Shown: positions 50,106-57,923, numbered from the stretch's first letter. The stretch is 64,000 nt of DNA from Zestomonas carbonaria (GCF_904061905.1 NZ_CAJFCI010000056.1:1-64000), one strand, 5' to 3'. The notes: a model not told the origin generated them from the letters alone. Translations and numbers: made by a program.

Positions 50106-50261
50106 CATGAGGCGGTAAGCCGATTGGTCGAGGGCGGCCTATCCGACCAGGAGGTGTCCGCCATCAGCGGGCACAAGTCGATGCAGATGCTGAAGCGCTA
50201 CACGCACCTGCGGGCTGAGGACTTGGTCGAAAAATTGGATAGGCTCAAGAGGGACACGTAA
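50106..50261 (+). pseudogene. Island tyrosine integrase, 3' part
   Basis: 51 codons beginning [20 protein letters not shown] then [20 protein letters not shown] and ending KRDT-stop: the C-terminal box II with the second His and the nucleophilic Tyr. It has no start of its own. Exactly completes the fragment at 38586-39500. Confidence 0.92.
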
Positions 50262-50330
50262 AGGCCTGAGCACAAGCGCGCCCGAATCAGGATGAACCAG
50301 AATGTTCTGAATCACCCGCCTCTCAATACT

Positions 50331-50374
50331 GCTCCCCCAGGCCGGGCGGACTTGTCCGCCCGGCCTGGGGGAGC
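50331..50374. terminator. Perfect 21-bp stem hairpin
   Basis: GCTCCCCCAGGCCGGGCGGAC, loop TT, and its exact complement. It lies between the integrase 3' end and the convergent HTH gene. No U-tract follows on either strand, so it may be a terminator of the REP class or a structural site. Confidence 0.5.
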
Positions 50375-50438
50375 CCACCTAGAATCATGCGAGCTTGTCA
50401 CCGCAGTACGCCAGAATTAGAAGGTCGTACCGAATGCT

Positions 50439-51689
50439 TCAGCCAGCGCGGTAAATCAGAACCTCAACCGTGCGTTTCAGCAACCGCGTGCGCCGTGCAA
50501 TTTCAGCGATTGGCACCCCCTGCGCGTGGAGTGATGCCAGATCAGCTAACACACTAGGCGCTATATCTGGCTCTCCGGTCACAGGATTGATATAGACCTC
50601 AGCCTGACGCTGACTGACCAACTCCTTAAGGCTTTTCCAGGCCTTAGATACTGCCTGCCGAGAAACGCCAAGCCGCCTAGCAATTTCAGCCTGGCGCAGC
50701 CCTTCTCTATGCAGCACCCAAACCCTTTCACGCAGCCCCGGCGTAACTGAAAGAGAAGTCGTAGCGGGCCGTAATCCCGCATGCACCTGATCATAAGCAG
50801 TCTTACGCAGCTCTTGTATATCGGCGCCATTTGGCAATGGAAAACGAAACAAAAATTCGGATCGACCCCGCTGCATTAAAGCCTCCAGCTCGCGGAGAAA
50901 TGCTGGCTTGTAGGGAAGATCACAGTGATACATGGAATCAGGATCACTGGGATCGTGGATCTCACAGTAGCGGTTACTCAACTTACGCCATCTAGCATCG
51001 GGGGAGTATCTACCAGCCCCATCCTCGGCATCCGTAAACGCCGCCCAACGCTTGGTCGTACGCCAACAGAGTGCGCAATATGAGGTCGCCTGCGGCCTAG
51101 TCCGACTATCACTCAGCCAATTGCCATAGTGCATCGTGCGGCCCGGGCGTAGAGCAGCCAGAAAATCGAAAAGCCCCCTTACAGTATCCAGCGTGCCGCA
51201 AAATCGATTACAGGAAGACTCATTTGAATCACTCGCTGCTTCTTGGGCACTTCGAATCGCATACCTCAGATTTGCATCCCACAGCTCAAGATTAGATACC
51301 TGCCAGTTGATCGACAACGTATCAGCCGCCTTAACCTCTAACTTATCAACCTTGAAAACATTCAGCTCTGCCCGACAATAACCGCTAGGACTCTCAAAGA
51401 TTTTAGGATCAGCGCGCCAGACCGGCGGACTCTTACACATTTCTGACAACTTTACGCGATCCAATAGTTCAGCCTGCCATACCCCAGAGTAGCTCTCGAC
51501 CACACACACGAATATTTCATCTAAAAACGACCTGACCGCTGACCAGACGGAATACCTTCGAGATGTCAGACTATGGGAAGGAGTCAAGGATTTAGAAAAC
51601 AGATCTAGAGCTTTGGCAAATTCCGGATCGCAATGATCAAACGCCTGAAGCGACTGGAGATGGAAAGCAAAGCTTTTGGCACGTTTCAT
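50439..51689 (-). CDS. HTH protein with cysteine cluster, unknown function
   Basis: 416 residues. Middle region has a Cys/His set, CALCW...YCEIHD, suggestive of a zinc site; the C-terminal third has a helix-turn-helix (HREGLRQAEIARRLGVSRQA) and a second, weaker one at the end (GVPIAEIARRTRLLKRTVEV). I do not recognise the N-terminal half. It is transcribed divergently from the AlpA-like and replication genes with a 90-base gap that holds a palindrome, so a regulator role for the replicon is reasonable. Confidence 0.65.
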   Translation of the reverse strand: MKRAKSFAFHLQSLQAFDHCDPEFAKALDLFSKSLTPSHSLTSRRYSVWSAVRSFLDEIFVCVVESYSGVWQAELLDRVKLSEMCKSPPVWRADPKIFESPSGYCRAELNVFKVDKLEVKAADTLSINWQVSNLELWDANLRYAIRSAQEAASDSNESSCNRFCGTLDTVRGLFDFLAALRPGRTMHYGNWLSDSRTRPQATSYCALCWRTTKRWAAFTDAEDGAGRYSPDARWRKLSNRYCEIHDPSDPDSMYHCDLPYKPAFLRELEALMQRGRSEFLFRFPLPNGADIQELRKTAYDQVHAGLRPATTSLSVTPGLRERVWVLHREGLRQAEIARRLGVSRQAVSKAWKSLKELVSQRQAEVYINPVTGEPDIAPSVLADLASLHAQGVPIAEIARRTRLLKRTVEVLIYRAG

Positions 51690-51749
51690 GTCAACTCAAA
51701 ACCTAAAAAATCTGTCTCCATCCTAAGTATAACGCTGCGTAAAGTTCAA

Positions 51750-51768
51750 CCTACATTTCGCATGTAGG
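51750..51768. promoter_or_regulatory. Operator candidate in the divergent gap
   Basis: CCTACAT-TTCGC-ATGTAGG, 7-bp perfect arms, 12 bases before the AlpA-like start and midway between divergent genes. Confidence 0.5.
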
Positions 51769-51779
51769 CGTAACTAACG

Positions 51780-51998
51780 ATGACTACCGAAGAGTTGATA
51801 TTAAGCAGCAATGGGGGCTCACCGCTCCTGTCTCTAGGACAAGTAGCCGAAATACTTCACCGCAGCCCGGAAGGACTACGCATAACCCTGTCCGGTGACA
51901 ATGAAATCTCCCGAAAACTAAAACCGGCACGAATAAAAATCGGTCGCCGTGTTTATTTTCGCGTTGTGTCTATTGCTCAGTTCATTGACGAAGCCTAA
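51780..51998 (+). CDS. AlpA/excisionase-like small DNA-binding protein
   Basis: 72 residues. SLGQVAEILHRSPEGLRITL followed by IKIGRRVYFRVVSIAQFIDE is the pattern of winged MerR-like helix-turn-helix proteins used as excisionases or plasmid regulators. It directly precedes the replication gene (nine-base gap) and may be its co-regulator or the Xis of the island. Confidence 0.6.
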   Translation: MTTEELILSSNGGSPLLSLGQVAEILHRSPEGLRITLSGDNEISRKLKPARIKIGRRVYFRVVSIAQFIDEA

Positions 51999-52007
51999 CG
52001 AACCACG

Positions 52008-52904
52008 ATGCAGCTAGCTGACAAAGTTGCTCGGATACAGCAAAGAGCATTAGAGCGCCCCAAATCGAAGGTAGAGCATGCCCAACCTACCGCAGCTATG
52101 CCTTTTTTCCAGATACCTTTTTGGCCAGAGGAAACCCGCGGCGTACCAAACGCTGTGCTCCGCTCAGCACTATTTTCCGCAACGACTAGAGGCAGTCGAC
52201 GCTACATTTCCCGCGAGCAACTACACGCTCAGGGAGACATGCGAATCCTCTATAGTGGCCCCGGCCTAGGCCAGGGCGACCTGGATGTATGGGAGACAGT
52301 TTTGCATCTTGCTCGCTCAAACGCTCAGAGTTACGAGATACGAACGACCAGCTACCAGCTGTTGAAACTACAAAGCAAATCCGACGCTGGTACAAACCGG
52401 AGAACCCTGCATAACTGCATAGTCCGCTTGAAAGCCTCGGCAGTGGAGGTAACGCATGGCAACTACAGCTATATGGGGAGCCTGATCGACGAGGCTTTCC
52501 GAGACGAAAGCACCGGTCGATATGTCATACGCCTGAACCCAAAGCTCTGCGATCTATTCGTACAAGGAGCATTCACACGGATAGATTGGGATGTCCGGCG
52601 CTCGCTTTCAGGCAAGCCATTGGCGCAATGGCTACATGGTTATTTTTCTAGTCATGCCAAGCCATATCCAGTGAGCATCGCAACGCTCCTGCGCCTGGCC
52701 GGCAGCAATGATCAATCAGCAAGCAGCGGCGAGCAGAATCTGCGCAGAGCGCTGGATGCCCTGGCCCAGGCCAGCAATGAGCATGCTCACCCCTTCAGCT
52801 ACTCCATCCAAAAGATGACAGTGCAGGTCGTACGACAGCCGACAAAAACGCAGCGAAAACACCTGGGCAAGCGACCGCCACGGCCACCCAAAAGTCCTCA
52901 CTGA
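52008..52904 (+). CDS. TrfA-like plasmid replication initiator
   Basis: 298 residues. FFQIPFWPEETRGVPNAVLR SALF is the N-terminal hallmark of the TrfA family of RK2-type plasmids; RNPKLC-like KLCDLFVQGAFTRIDW and SLSGKPLAQWLHGYFSSHAKPYPVS match its winged-helix DNA-binding halves. Initiators of this class bind iterons, and five 22-bp iterons start one base after the stop codon. It suggests that the island can or once could replicate as a circle. Confidence 0.82.
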   Translation: MQLADKVARIQQRALERPKSKVEHAQPTAAMPFFQIPFWPEETRGVPNAVLRSALFSATTRGSRRYISREQLHAQGDMRILYSGPGLGQGDLDVWETVLHLARSNAQSYEIRTTSYQLLKLQSKSDAGTNRRTLHNCIVRLKASAVEVTHGNYSYMGSLIDEAFRDESTGRYVIRLNPKLCDLFVQGAFTRIDWDVRRSLSGKPLAQWLHGYFSSHAKPYPVSIATLLRLAGSNDQSASSGEQNLRRALDALAQASNEHAHPFSYSIQKMTVQVVRQPTKTQRKHLGKRPPRPPKSPH

Positions 52905-52905
52905 G

Positions 52906-53015
52906 TACCGTAGCGGTGGCTAGAAAATACCGTAGCGGTGGCTAGCACATACCGAAGCGCTGACTAAAAAATACCGTAGTGGTGGCTAGAAAACCCCGAA
53001 GCGCTGGCTAACGAA
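52906..53015 (+). repeat. Iterons, 5 x 22 bp (origin candidate)
   Basis: Five direct repeats at exactly 22-base spacing (52906, 52928, 52950, 52972, 52994) with consensus TACCGTAGCGGTGGCTAGAA; copies 3 and 5 have CGAAGCGCTG in the middle. About two helical turns per unit, as in theta-replicating iteron origins. An AT-rich stretch (CTTTTATAATCATTTC, near 53078-53105) that could be the melting region follows. From 53116 to 53326 I see nothing else. Confidence 0.85.
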
Positions 53016-53326
53016 TCCACTACGAAAACACCGTACAGCCCTTGATACCAGAGGCTTTGAGCAGCCAGGGCAAAAGCCCTAATCTTTTATAATCATTTCT
53101 AATCGTGCTTTACACGCCAATCACCAGCCGAGAAAAAGCCGATTAACCCCTGCTCCCCTCCCCCAAGCCGCACACCCAAAGCAATCTGCACAACACAAAT
53201 CCCCCCATTAGGGCGACCTGCCGAACTCTATAAACATGGAAAACCAGACACCTTTCACTGCGCTTCGAAAAAATCACCAATCCTTCCAATTTTTACCTGT
53301 TGATTTCTTTTAGCCCACACCTCGCC

Positions 53327-53425
53327 CTCGTTTTGTTCACGCCTTGTTCTCGTTTTGTTCTCGTTTTGTTCTCGTTTTGTTCTCGTTTTGTTCTCGTTTT
53401 GTTCTCCTATTGTTATCAACTTGTT
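53327..53425 (+). repeat. Tandem 11-bp repeats upstream of mobC
   Basis: Nine consecutive 11-base units; six are perfect CTCGTTTTGTT (53327 and five in a row at 53349-53403), the others are degenerate. One unit per helical turn places the same face toward a protein. Candidates: partition-like centromere, relaxosome (oriT) site bound by the ribbon-helix-helix mob protein, or copy-control iterons. Confidence 0.85.
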
Positions 53426-53525
53426 CTCCATAGGCATGAAAATCGAGAAACTTGAATAGCTAGTGCAGGATAGGCTTTCGCGCGTATTTCGTATTACAAA
53501 TAGGCAAACACCCAGGAGAAGCCCA

Positions 53526-54062
53526 GTGCCGATCAAAACTGCAACACTAATAACCAGGATTGGGCGGAGTGAGAAAAGCCAATTTGAGCGCACAGCAAAA
53601 AGCCAAAACCTGACCCCCTCAGAGCTTCTGAGGCGGCTGGTATTAGCCGAGATAGGAAAAAACGAAGCCCTCAAAGCAGCAGAGCCTGTACCTGAACGAA
53701 TAGGCACGGAGCGCTTAACCATTGCATTGGCAGAGTTTCTAATGGACTCAGTGAAGCTGCGCGCAGAAGCAAAAGGAATGGCCACCAGCAGGTGGATCTC
53801 CGCACTGGTGCAGTCGCACGTTAGTAACGCACCAGTCGCTACTGAAAAGGAGGTGCTGATGCTGCGAGCAATGGTCCGCGAACTATCGGCAATAGGTAGA
53901 AATATCAACCAAATAGCCAGACACTTAAACTCCACCCAGAACTATAACAAGCATGTCGACTTGGATGCTCTTTCAAAACTGCCCACAAGCATTGAAAACA
54001 CCAAGCAGGGTATTCGCACAGTCATCAGAGCCACGTGTCAGAGCTGGGGTGTTGAGGGGTGA
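53526..54062 (+). CDS. mobC: MobC-like mobilization protein
   Basis: 178 residues from GTG 53526, preceded by AGGAG at eight bases; an in-frame ATG 21 codons upstream lies before this site. Ribbon-helix-helix-like start (IKTATLITRIGRSEKSQFER), then the MobC family core ELSAIGRNINQIARHLN near residues 122-138. MobC helps the relaxase open oriT. No relaxase gene follows: the next 160 bases are non-coding with two palindromes, so mobA has been lost. Confidence 0.75.
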   Translation: MPIKTATLITRIGRSEKSQFERTAKSQNLTPSELLRRLVLAEIGKNEALKAAEPVPERIGTERLTIALAEFLMDSVKLRAEAKGMATSRWISALVQSHVSNAPVATEKEVLMLRAMVRELSAIGRNINQIARHLNSTQNYNKHVDLDALSKLPTSIENTKQGIRTVIRATCQSWGVEG

Positions 54063-54113
54063 TACACCACCTGTTTCGGCTTCGGTGCGATGGAATTCAG
54101 TTCACGCGCTTTT

Positions 54114-54131
54114 TTTCGCGCGCGCGAAAAT
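54114..54131. promoter_or_regulatory. 18-bp palindrome, copy 1
   Basis: TTTTCGCGCGCGCGAAAA, perfect. Same TTTTCGCG-NN-CGCGAAAA form as copies at 54148 and 54709. Confidence 0.6.
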
Positions 54132-54147
54132 TCCTGGCAGCACCGAT

Positions 54148-54165
54148 TTTCGCGGGCGCGAAAAA
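54148..54165. promoter_or_regulatory. 18-bp palindrome, copy 2
   Basis: TTTTCGCGGGCGCGAAAA, 34 bases after copy 1 and 61 bases before the next gene start, an operator-like place. Confidence 0.6.
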
Positions 54166-54226
54166 CTACAATCGGCTCAGGAAGAATTTTCAGCCACCCT
54201 GCTCCGTGAGCCACTGAGGGCATGCT

Positions 54227-54655
54227 ATGACACAGAAAGAGAAAGACAGTCTCTTTGCTCTATTGCTACCCGAGTATAGGAGCCTGTTTGCTGACATGGA
54301 CGAGCTGCATCGAGCGCTCTGGTTTGCCGTCAACGAAGAGAATGAGCTGATGTCATTCATCGTCAGGCCTGGTGAGACTGCTGATCAAGCCATAGAGCGC
54401 TACAAGATCAAGCTACTGGCCATTGCTGCTGCCTTGGAGTCACTACCTTGTGCCGCCGCTGAGCAACGGAAGATTTCTGAGCTTCGCCGCATGGCTACTA
54501 ATACGAGCACCGCATGGCCCACAAGACCAATAACGCCAGACGGGGAGGACTATTTGTCTGTCCTAAATCGCATGACCATTGATGAGATCTCACTGCATGC
54601 TGAGACCTTGTACACGCAAGCCCTGGAGCAACTTCGCTCTGAAGGGGCGATCTAA
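54227..54655 (+). CDS. Hypothetical protein between repeated palindromes
   Basis: 142 residues, mainly helical and acidic, no motif I recognise (LLPEYRSLFADMDELHRAL ... MTIDEISLHAETLYTQALEQ). ATG with GAGGG six bases upstream. Two TTTTCGCG palindromes precede it and one follows, so it may be controlled by, or encode, the protein that binds them; it shows no obvious DNA-binding helix. Confidence 0.55.
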   Translation: MTQKEKDSLFALLLPEYRSLFADMDELHRALWFAVNEENELMSFIVRPGETADQAIERYKIKLLAIAAALESLPCAAAEQRKISELRRMATNTSTAWPTRPITPDGEDYLSVLNRMTIDEISLHAETLYTQALEQLRSEGAI

Positions 54656-54708
54656 GGTGGAGCCGAATTAGCTTTGGCTCAGAAAATGAGCCCACCTCTC
54701 GACTGTGA

Positions 54709-54726
54709 TTTTCGCGCACGCGAAAA
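54709..54726. promoter_or_regulatory. 18-bp palindrome, copy 3
   Basis: TTTTCGCGCACGCGAAAA, 53 bases after the hypothetical gene and upstream of the fic promoter region. Confidence 0.6.
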
Positions 54727-54788
54727 TCTAAGCACTGATTCTCGACACGATATATACACCCGACAGCCTGGCTGTGAAGATTAGACAG

Positions 54789-54835
54789 TGAGCCGAATAG
54801 TTGGCATTATTCGGCTCATCAAGTGAGCCGAATAA
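54789..54835. promoter_or_regulatory. Operator array of the fic gene
   Basis: TGAGCCGAATA (54789) and TATTCGGCTCA (54808) are perfect inverted 11-bp arms eight bases apart; a third arm, TGAGCCGAATAA, follows at 54824 in direct orientation. The sites end 34 bases before the fic ATG. The winged-helix domain of the Fic protein itself is a likely ligand. Confidence 0.65.
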
Positions 54836-54869
54836 GTTCTCTAACCGGCTCACAGACGAGCAGCCCCCC

Positions 54870-56009
54870 ATGAATGACCCGCTCTGGATCTGGCAGCAGC
54901 CCAACTGGCCGCACTTCAGCTGGCAGGCCGATGCGCTTGCCCCGCTGCTGCGCGCTTGCAGCCAGGCTCAGGGCCGCTTGCTGGGAATGCTCGGGGCTGT
55001 GGGCAACGACACCGAAGTTCAGAGCAGCCTGGATGCCATGCTGCAGAACATCGTCACCTCATCAGCCATCGAGGGTGAGCAGCTGAATGTCGGCTCCGTG
55101 CGTTCATCACTGGCGCGGCGCCTGGGGCTGAACGAAGAAGGCCGCATTACCTTACGCTCCGAAGGCCTGGCGGAACTGCTGCTCGATGCCACCCGCGGCT
55201 ATCAGCAGCCACTCGATCTGCAGCGGCTTTTCACCTGGCATGGCTGGCTATTCCCCAGCGATGACCACCTGCTGGCCCGTCCGCTACGCATCGGCATGCT
55301 GCGCGGCGAAGAGCCCATGCAGGTAGTTTCCGGCCGGCTCGACCGCCCTACCGTGCATTTCGAGGCCCCACCCCGTGCAGGGCTGGAAGCGCAACTGAAC
55401 GACTTCCTCGCCTGGTTCGAGAGCAGCCGTAGCGATGCCAGCCTCGACCCGTTTCTGCGTGCTGGCATTGCGCACTTCTGGTTCGTTACCCTGCACCCCT
55501 TCGATGACGGCAACGGCCGCCTTACTCGCGCCATCACCGACCTGGCACTGGCTCAGGGCGAGCAACAGGCCATCCGCTTTTACGCCATGTCGGCCAGCAT
55601 CCTCGACGACCGCGCCGGCTATTACCGCATTCTGGAAGCAAGCCAGAAAGGCACGCCGGATATCACCGCATGGTTGCAATGGTTCCTCGCCACGCTGCTC
55701 AAGAGCTTGGAGCAGGCCCTTGCTCGCATCGACCGCGTGCTGGTCAAGGCGCGCTTCTGGCAGGCTCACCGCAGCCAGGCCTTATCTGCCGAGCAGATTA
55801 AAGTGCTTAACCGCCTGCTCGATGGCGGCGAGAGAGGTTTCGAAAACGGCATCAGCGCCGCCCAATACCAGTCCGTGGCCAAGGTCTCGAAAGCCACCGC
55901 CACACGCCATCTGAGCGATCTTGTTGAAAAGGGCTGCCTTGCCCGACTACCGGGTGGCGGGCGTAGTACCAGATACCACCTCAACGTCACCGCCAGGTCG
56001 TCAGATTAA
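54870..56009 (+). CDS. Fic-domain AMP-transferase with DUF4172 and wHTH
   Basis: 379 residues from ATG 54870. N-terminal DUF4172 (WIWQQPNWPHFSWQADAL), inhibitory-helix motif SSAIEGEQ near residue 64 that supplies the Glu blocking ATP, active loop HPFDDGNGRLTR near residue 209 (complete HxFxxGNGRxxR), and a C-terminal winged helix (ISAAQYQSVAKVSKATATRHLSDLVE). It has the residues for AMPylation, repressed by its own helix. This class often controls its own expression and may act as a toxin; no separate antitoxin is seen. A longer frame starting upstream would overlap the operators. Confidence 0.85.
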   Translation: MNDPLWIWQQPNWPHFSWQADALAPLLRACSQAQGRLLGMLGAVGNDTEVQSSLDAMLQNIVTSSAIEGEQLNVGSVRSSLARRLGLNEEGRITLRSEGLAELLLDATRGYQQPLDLQRLFTWHGWLFPSDDHLLARPLRIGMLRGEEPMQVVSGRLDRPTVHFEAPPRAGLEAQLNDFLAWFESSRSDASLDPFLRAGIAHFWFVTLHPFDDGNGRLTRAITDLALAQGEQQAIRFYAMSASILDDRAGYYRILEASQKGTPDITAWLQWFLATLLKSLEQALARIDRVLVKARFWQAHRSQALSAEQIKVLNRLLDGGERGFENGISAAQYQSVAKVSKATATRHLSDLVEKGCLARLPGGGRSTRYHLNVTARSSD

Positions 56010-56022
56010 CTCTGGCGACCTG

Positions 56023-56157
56023 CTAGAAATTGAAAGAAAGCTCCTGCCCGATGTAGGTGCCCGACAGCCTGGCCCAGTCAAAGCTGTAGACGTGCGCATA
56101 AGGACTCTCGATGCAGCGCCCGGTAATGGGTAGCACCTGATCAGGCTTACTCGACAT
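56023..56157 (-). pseudogene. Small ORF, possible remnant of an outer-membrane protein
   Basis: 44 residues, MSSKPDQVLPITGRCIESPY ... SGTYIGQELSFNF. It ends in Phe with an alternating pattern like the last strand of a beta-barrel. No upstream part is visible in frame, so it may be the end of a lost gene. Weak case. Confidence 0.25.
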
Positions 56158-56183
56158 CACGAGCACCCGCCCACCGCAAACCC

Positions 56184-56208
56184 TGAAAAATGAGCTGCTC
56201 ATTTTTCA
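56184..56208. promoter_or_regulatory. 25-bp palindrome upstream of the restriction operon
   Basis: TGAAAAATGAGC-T-GCTCATTTTTCA, perfect 12-bp arms, 56 bases before the GTG start. Operator for timing of restriction expression, or a terminator for upstream transcripts. Confidence 0.5.
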
Positions 56209-56264
56209 CATTTCGGCTGACTAGGGTAAAGTGTGCCCTTTCATTTTCGACGTTAAGGAAAGCT

Positions 56265-57923
56265 GTGAAGCCTGAAGAAGTTGTCCGGCAAACTGTGATT
56301 GCCAAACTCGAAGCCCTTGGCTGGCAAACAGACCGTTTACAGTGGAAGCCAGAATGGCAGATCCCATCTACGCCCCATGATCTATCGAAGCGTGAGCGGG
56401 GGCAGAAGTACAGCACCGCAGGCTCCGCAGACCTGGTTGCTTTCGCCGACAATAGTCGCCAGTCCTATGCCATGCAGGTGATTTTCGAGTTCAAAGCCCC
56501 AGATATTAGCGCTGGCCGCGAACAATTGATGCGCTACCTTTCGATGGAGCCGATGGCCAAGCTGGGGTACTGGACCAATGGCAGCCAAAGCCTCGCCATA
56601 TACAAGCAGCACATCAACGAGTGGCTAGAAGTTGAGGGGGCAGCACTTCCTCAGCCAGACGATGACCTTACGCGCCCCCCTTCTGCACCATTGACATGGA
56701 AAACTCTACGCTTACCAACCGACGTCGAGCTTACTGCTGCACTAAAGCGCTTGGTCGCTACGGTTGTGGTGCAGGACTCAAGAGCTACGCGTAGAGAAGA
56801 CCAACTGCGCGAACTGCTTCATGTCATGCTGGTGAAGCTTGACAATGATGCTTTTTACTCCCTGCCAAAACACTCACACGAACCAGTTCGGTTCCGAGTT
56901 TATGGAGGCGAGCACAACCGCATCCAAAAAACCGCTGAGGCTATCCGCAAACAGTTCAAGGATTACTTTGCTAAGCAACAAAACCGTGTGTTCAACCAAG
57001 ATGATCAGGATGAGATAAAGCTTACGGACGCAACTCTATATAGAGTCGTCGTCGAGCTGTCTCAGTTCCGTATACTTGGGGACGATATGGATGTCTTATC
57101 CAAGGCTTTCCAAGTATTTCGCGCGTCCGCGCTAAAATCTGGTGAAGGACAGTTTCTTACACCTCAACGGGTAATTCGACCTTGCGTTATGGCACTGGAG
57201 ATAACCTCTGAGGACAGCGTAATTGACCCGGCATGTGGCACAGGAAGCTTCCTACATGAAACCCTACGTCAAGTTAAAGAAAACGAGTTTCCGGACGAAG
57301 CAGAGTCGTATCGCATTGTTAAGTACGCCAATGACAATCTCTACGGCACCGACATGGACAGCATTGGCATCAAGCTTACCAAAGCATTGATGATTGCGTT
57401 CAGAGACGGTTCGACGCACGTTTTGCAGGGTGATTCGGTACGAGTACATAACTGGGCATCAAGCTTCCCCCAACTTCAAAGCGAGCTAGGTAGCAAGCAT
57501 CACCCCGATGGTGTTGCAAGAAAGTTTACTGTGGTAGTAACCAACCCTCCCTTTGGGGAAAGCTTGAAAGTTTCCGCTGCCGATGCCCGCGCAGGGAAGT
57601 ACACCATATCCAAAGCGGCGGCGGCAGGTAAGAAATCGGAATATGTGGAACTAGAGATAGGCCTTATTTTCCTTGAGCATGCCTATCGACTACTCCAGGT
57701 GGGCGGCCGCGTCGGAATCATTCTTCCCGAAACCTATTTTTTCTCATTTAGCTATCGCTGGCTACCTGACTGGCTCGAAGGGCGACTCAAACTGCGTGGC
57801 ATGGTGAATATCCCTATGGAAGCGTTCGAGGAGTTCTGCCGCGCTAAAACTAATTTCTATATTTTTGAGAAAATCGGCGAGCTCGTGATTGATCAGGAAA
57901 CCACAGAGGAGAAGGCACGATGA
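56265..57923 (+). CDS. Restriction nuclease-adenine methyltransferase fusion
   Basis: 552 residues from GTG 56265 (AAGGAA upstream; the ATG 25 codons earlier reads through the palindrome region). Domains: N-terminal HsdR_N/PD-(D/E)XK nuclease (GSADLVAF followed by VIFEFKAP, about residues 54-78), helical linker, then HsdM-type N6-adenine methyltransferase with motif I VIDPACGTGSF (about 319) and motif IV NPPF (VVTNPPFGES, about 425). The specificity gene overlaps by four bases. No HsdR motor is present. The A+B layout is that of BcgI-like type IIB/IIG enzymes, which methylate and cut on both sides of a bipartite site. Confidence 0.82.
   Translation: MKPEEVVRQTVIAKLEALGWQTDRLQWKPEWQIPSTPHDLSKRERGQKYSTAGSADLVAFADNSRQSYAMQVIFEFKAPDISAGREQLMRYLSMEPMAKLGYWTNGSQSLAIYKQHINEWLEVEGAALPQPDDDLTRPPSAPLTWKTLRLPTDVELTAALKRLVATVVVQDSRATRREDQLRELLHVMLVKLDNDAFYSLPKHSHEPVRFRVYGGEHNRIQKTAEAIRKQFKDYFAKQQNRVFNQDDQDEIKLTDATLYRVVVELSQFRILGDDMDVLSKAFQVFRASALKSGEGQFLTPQRVIRPCVMALEITSEDSVIDPACGTGSFLHETLRQVKENEFPDEAESYRIVKYANDNLYGTDMDSIGIKLTKALMIAFRDGSTHVLQGDSVRVHNWASSFPQLQSELGSKHHPDGVARKFTVVVTNPPFGESLKVSAADARAGKYTISKAAAAGKKSEYVELEIGLIFLEHAYRLLQVGGRVGIILPETYFFSFSYRWLPDWLEGRLKLRGMVNIPMEAFEEFCRAKTNFYIFEKIGELVIDQETTEEKAR

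Larger units (their letters stand above)
39498..50108. mobile_element. Tn554-like element inserted in the island integrase
   Basis: Insertion between CACGA (39495-39499) and CATGA (50106-50110) of one integrase reading frame. Encodes three tyrosine recombinases and a small coiled-coil protein in an overlapping operon, the gene content of Tn554-type transposons (tnpA, tnpB, tnpC) with one extra recombinase. No target duplication beyond the roughly 5-base near-match, as in that family, which uses a short crossover core. Cargo: two small genes on the minus strand, an ATPase-nuclease pair, and two small ORFs. The first 255 bases, to 39755, carry no gene I can support. Confidence 0.88.

Noticed and set aside
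52906..53015. CRISPR-like repeats next to the replication gene
   Set aside because: Exact 22-base period without variable spacers, directly behind a TrfA-type gene: iterons explain them better.
53327..53425. Short CRISPR array
   Set aside because: Units are 11 bases and contiguous with no spacers; no cas gene is present.
53255..53935. 226-codon minus-strand frame ending in a NENKTRT repeat
   Set aside because: The repeated peptide is simply the 11-bp DNA repeat read in three phases, and the rest lies opposite the MobC-like gene.
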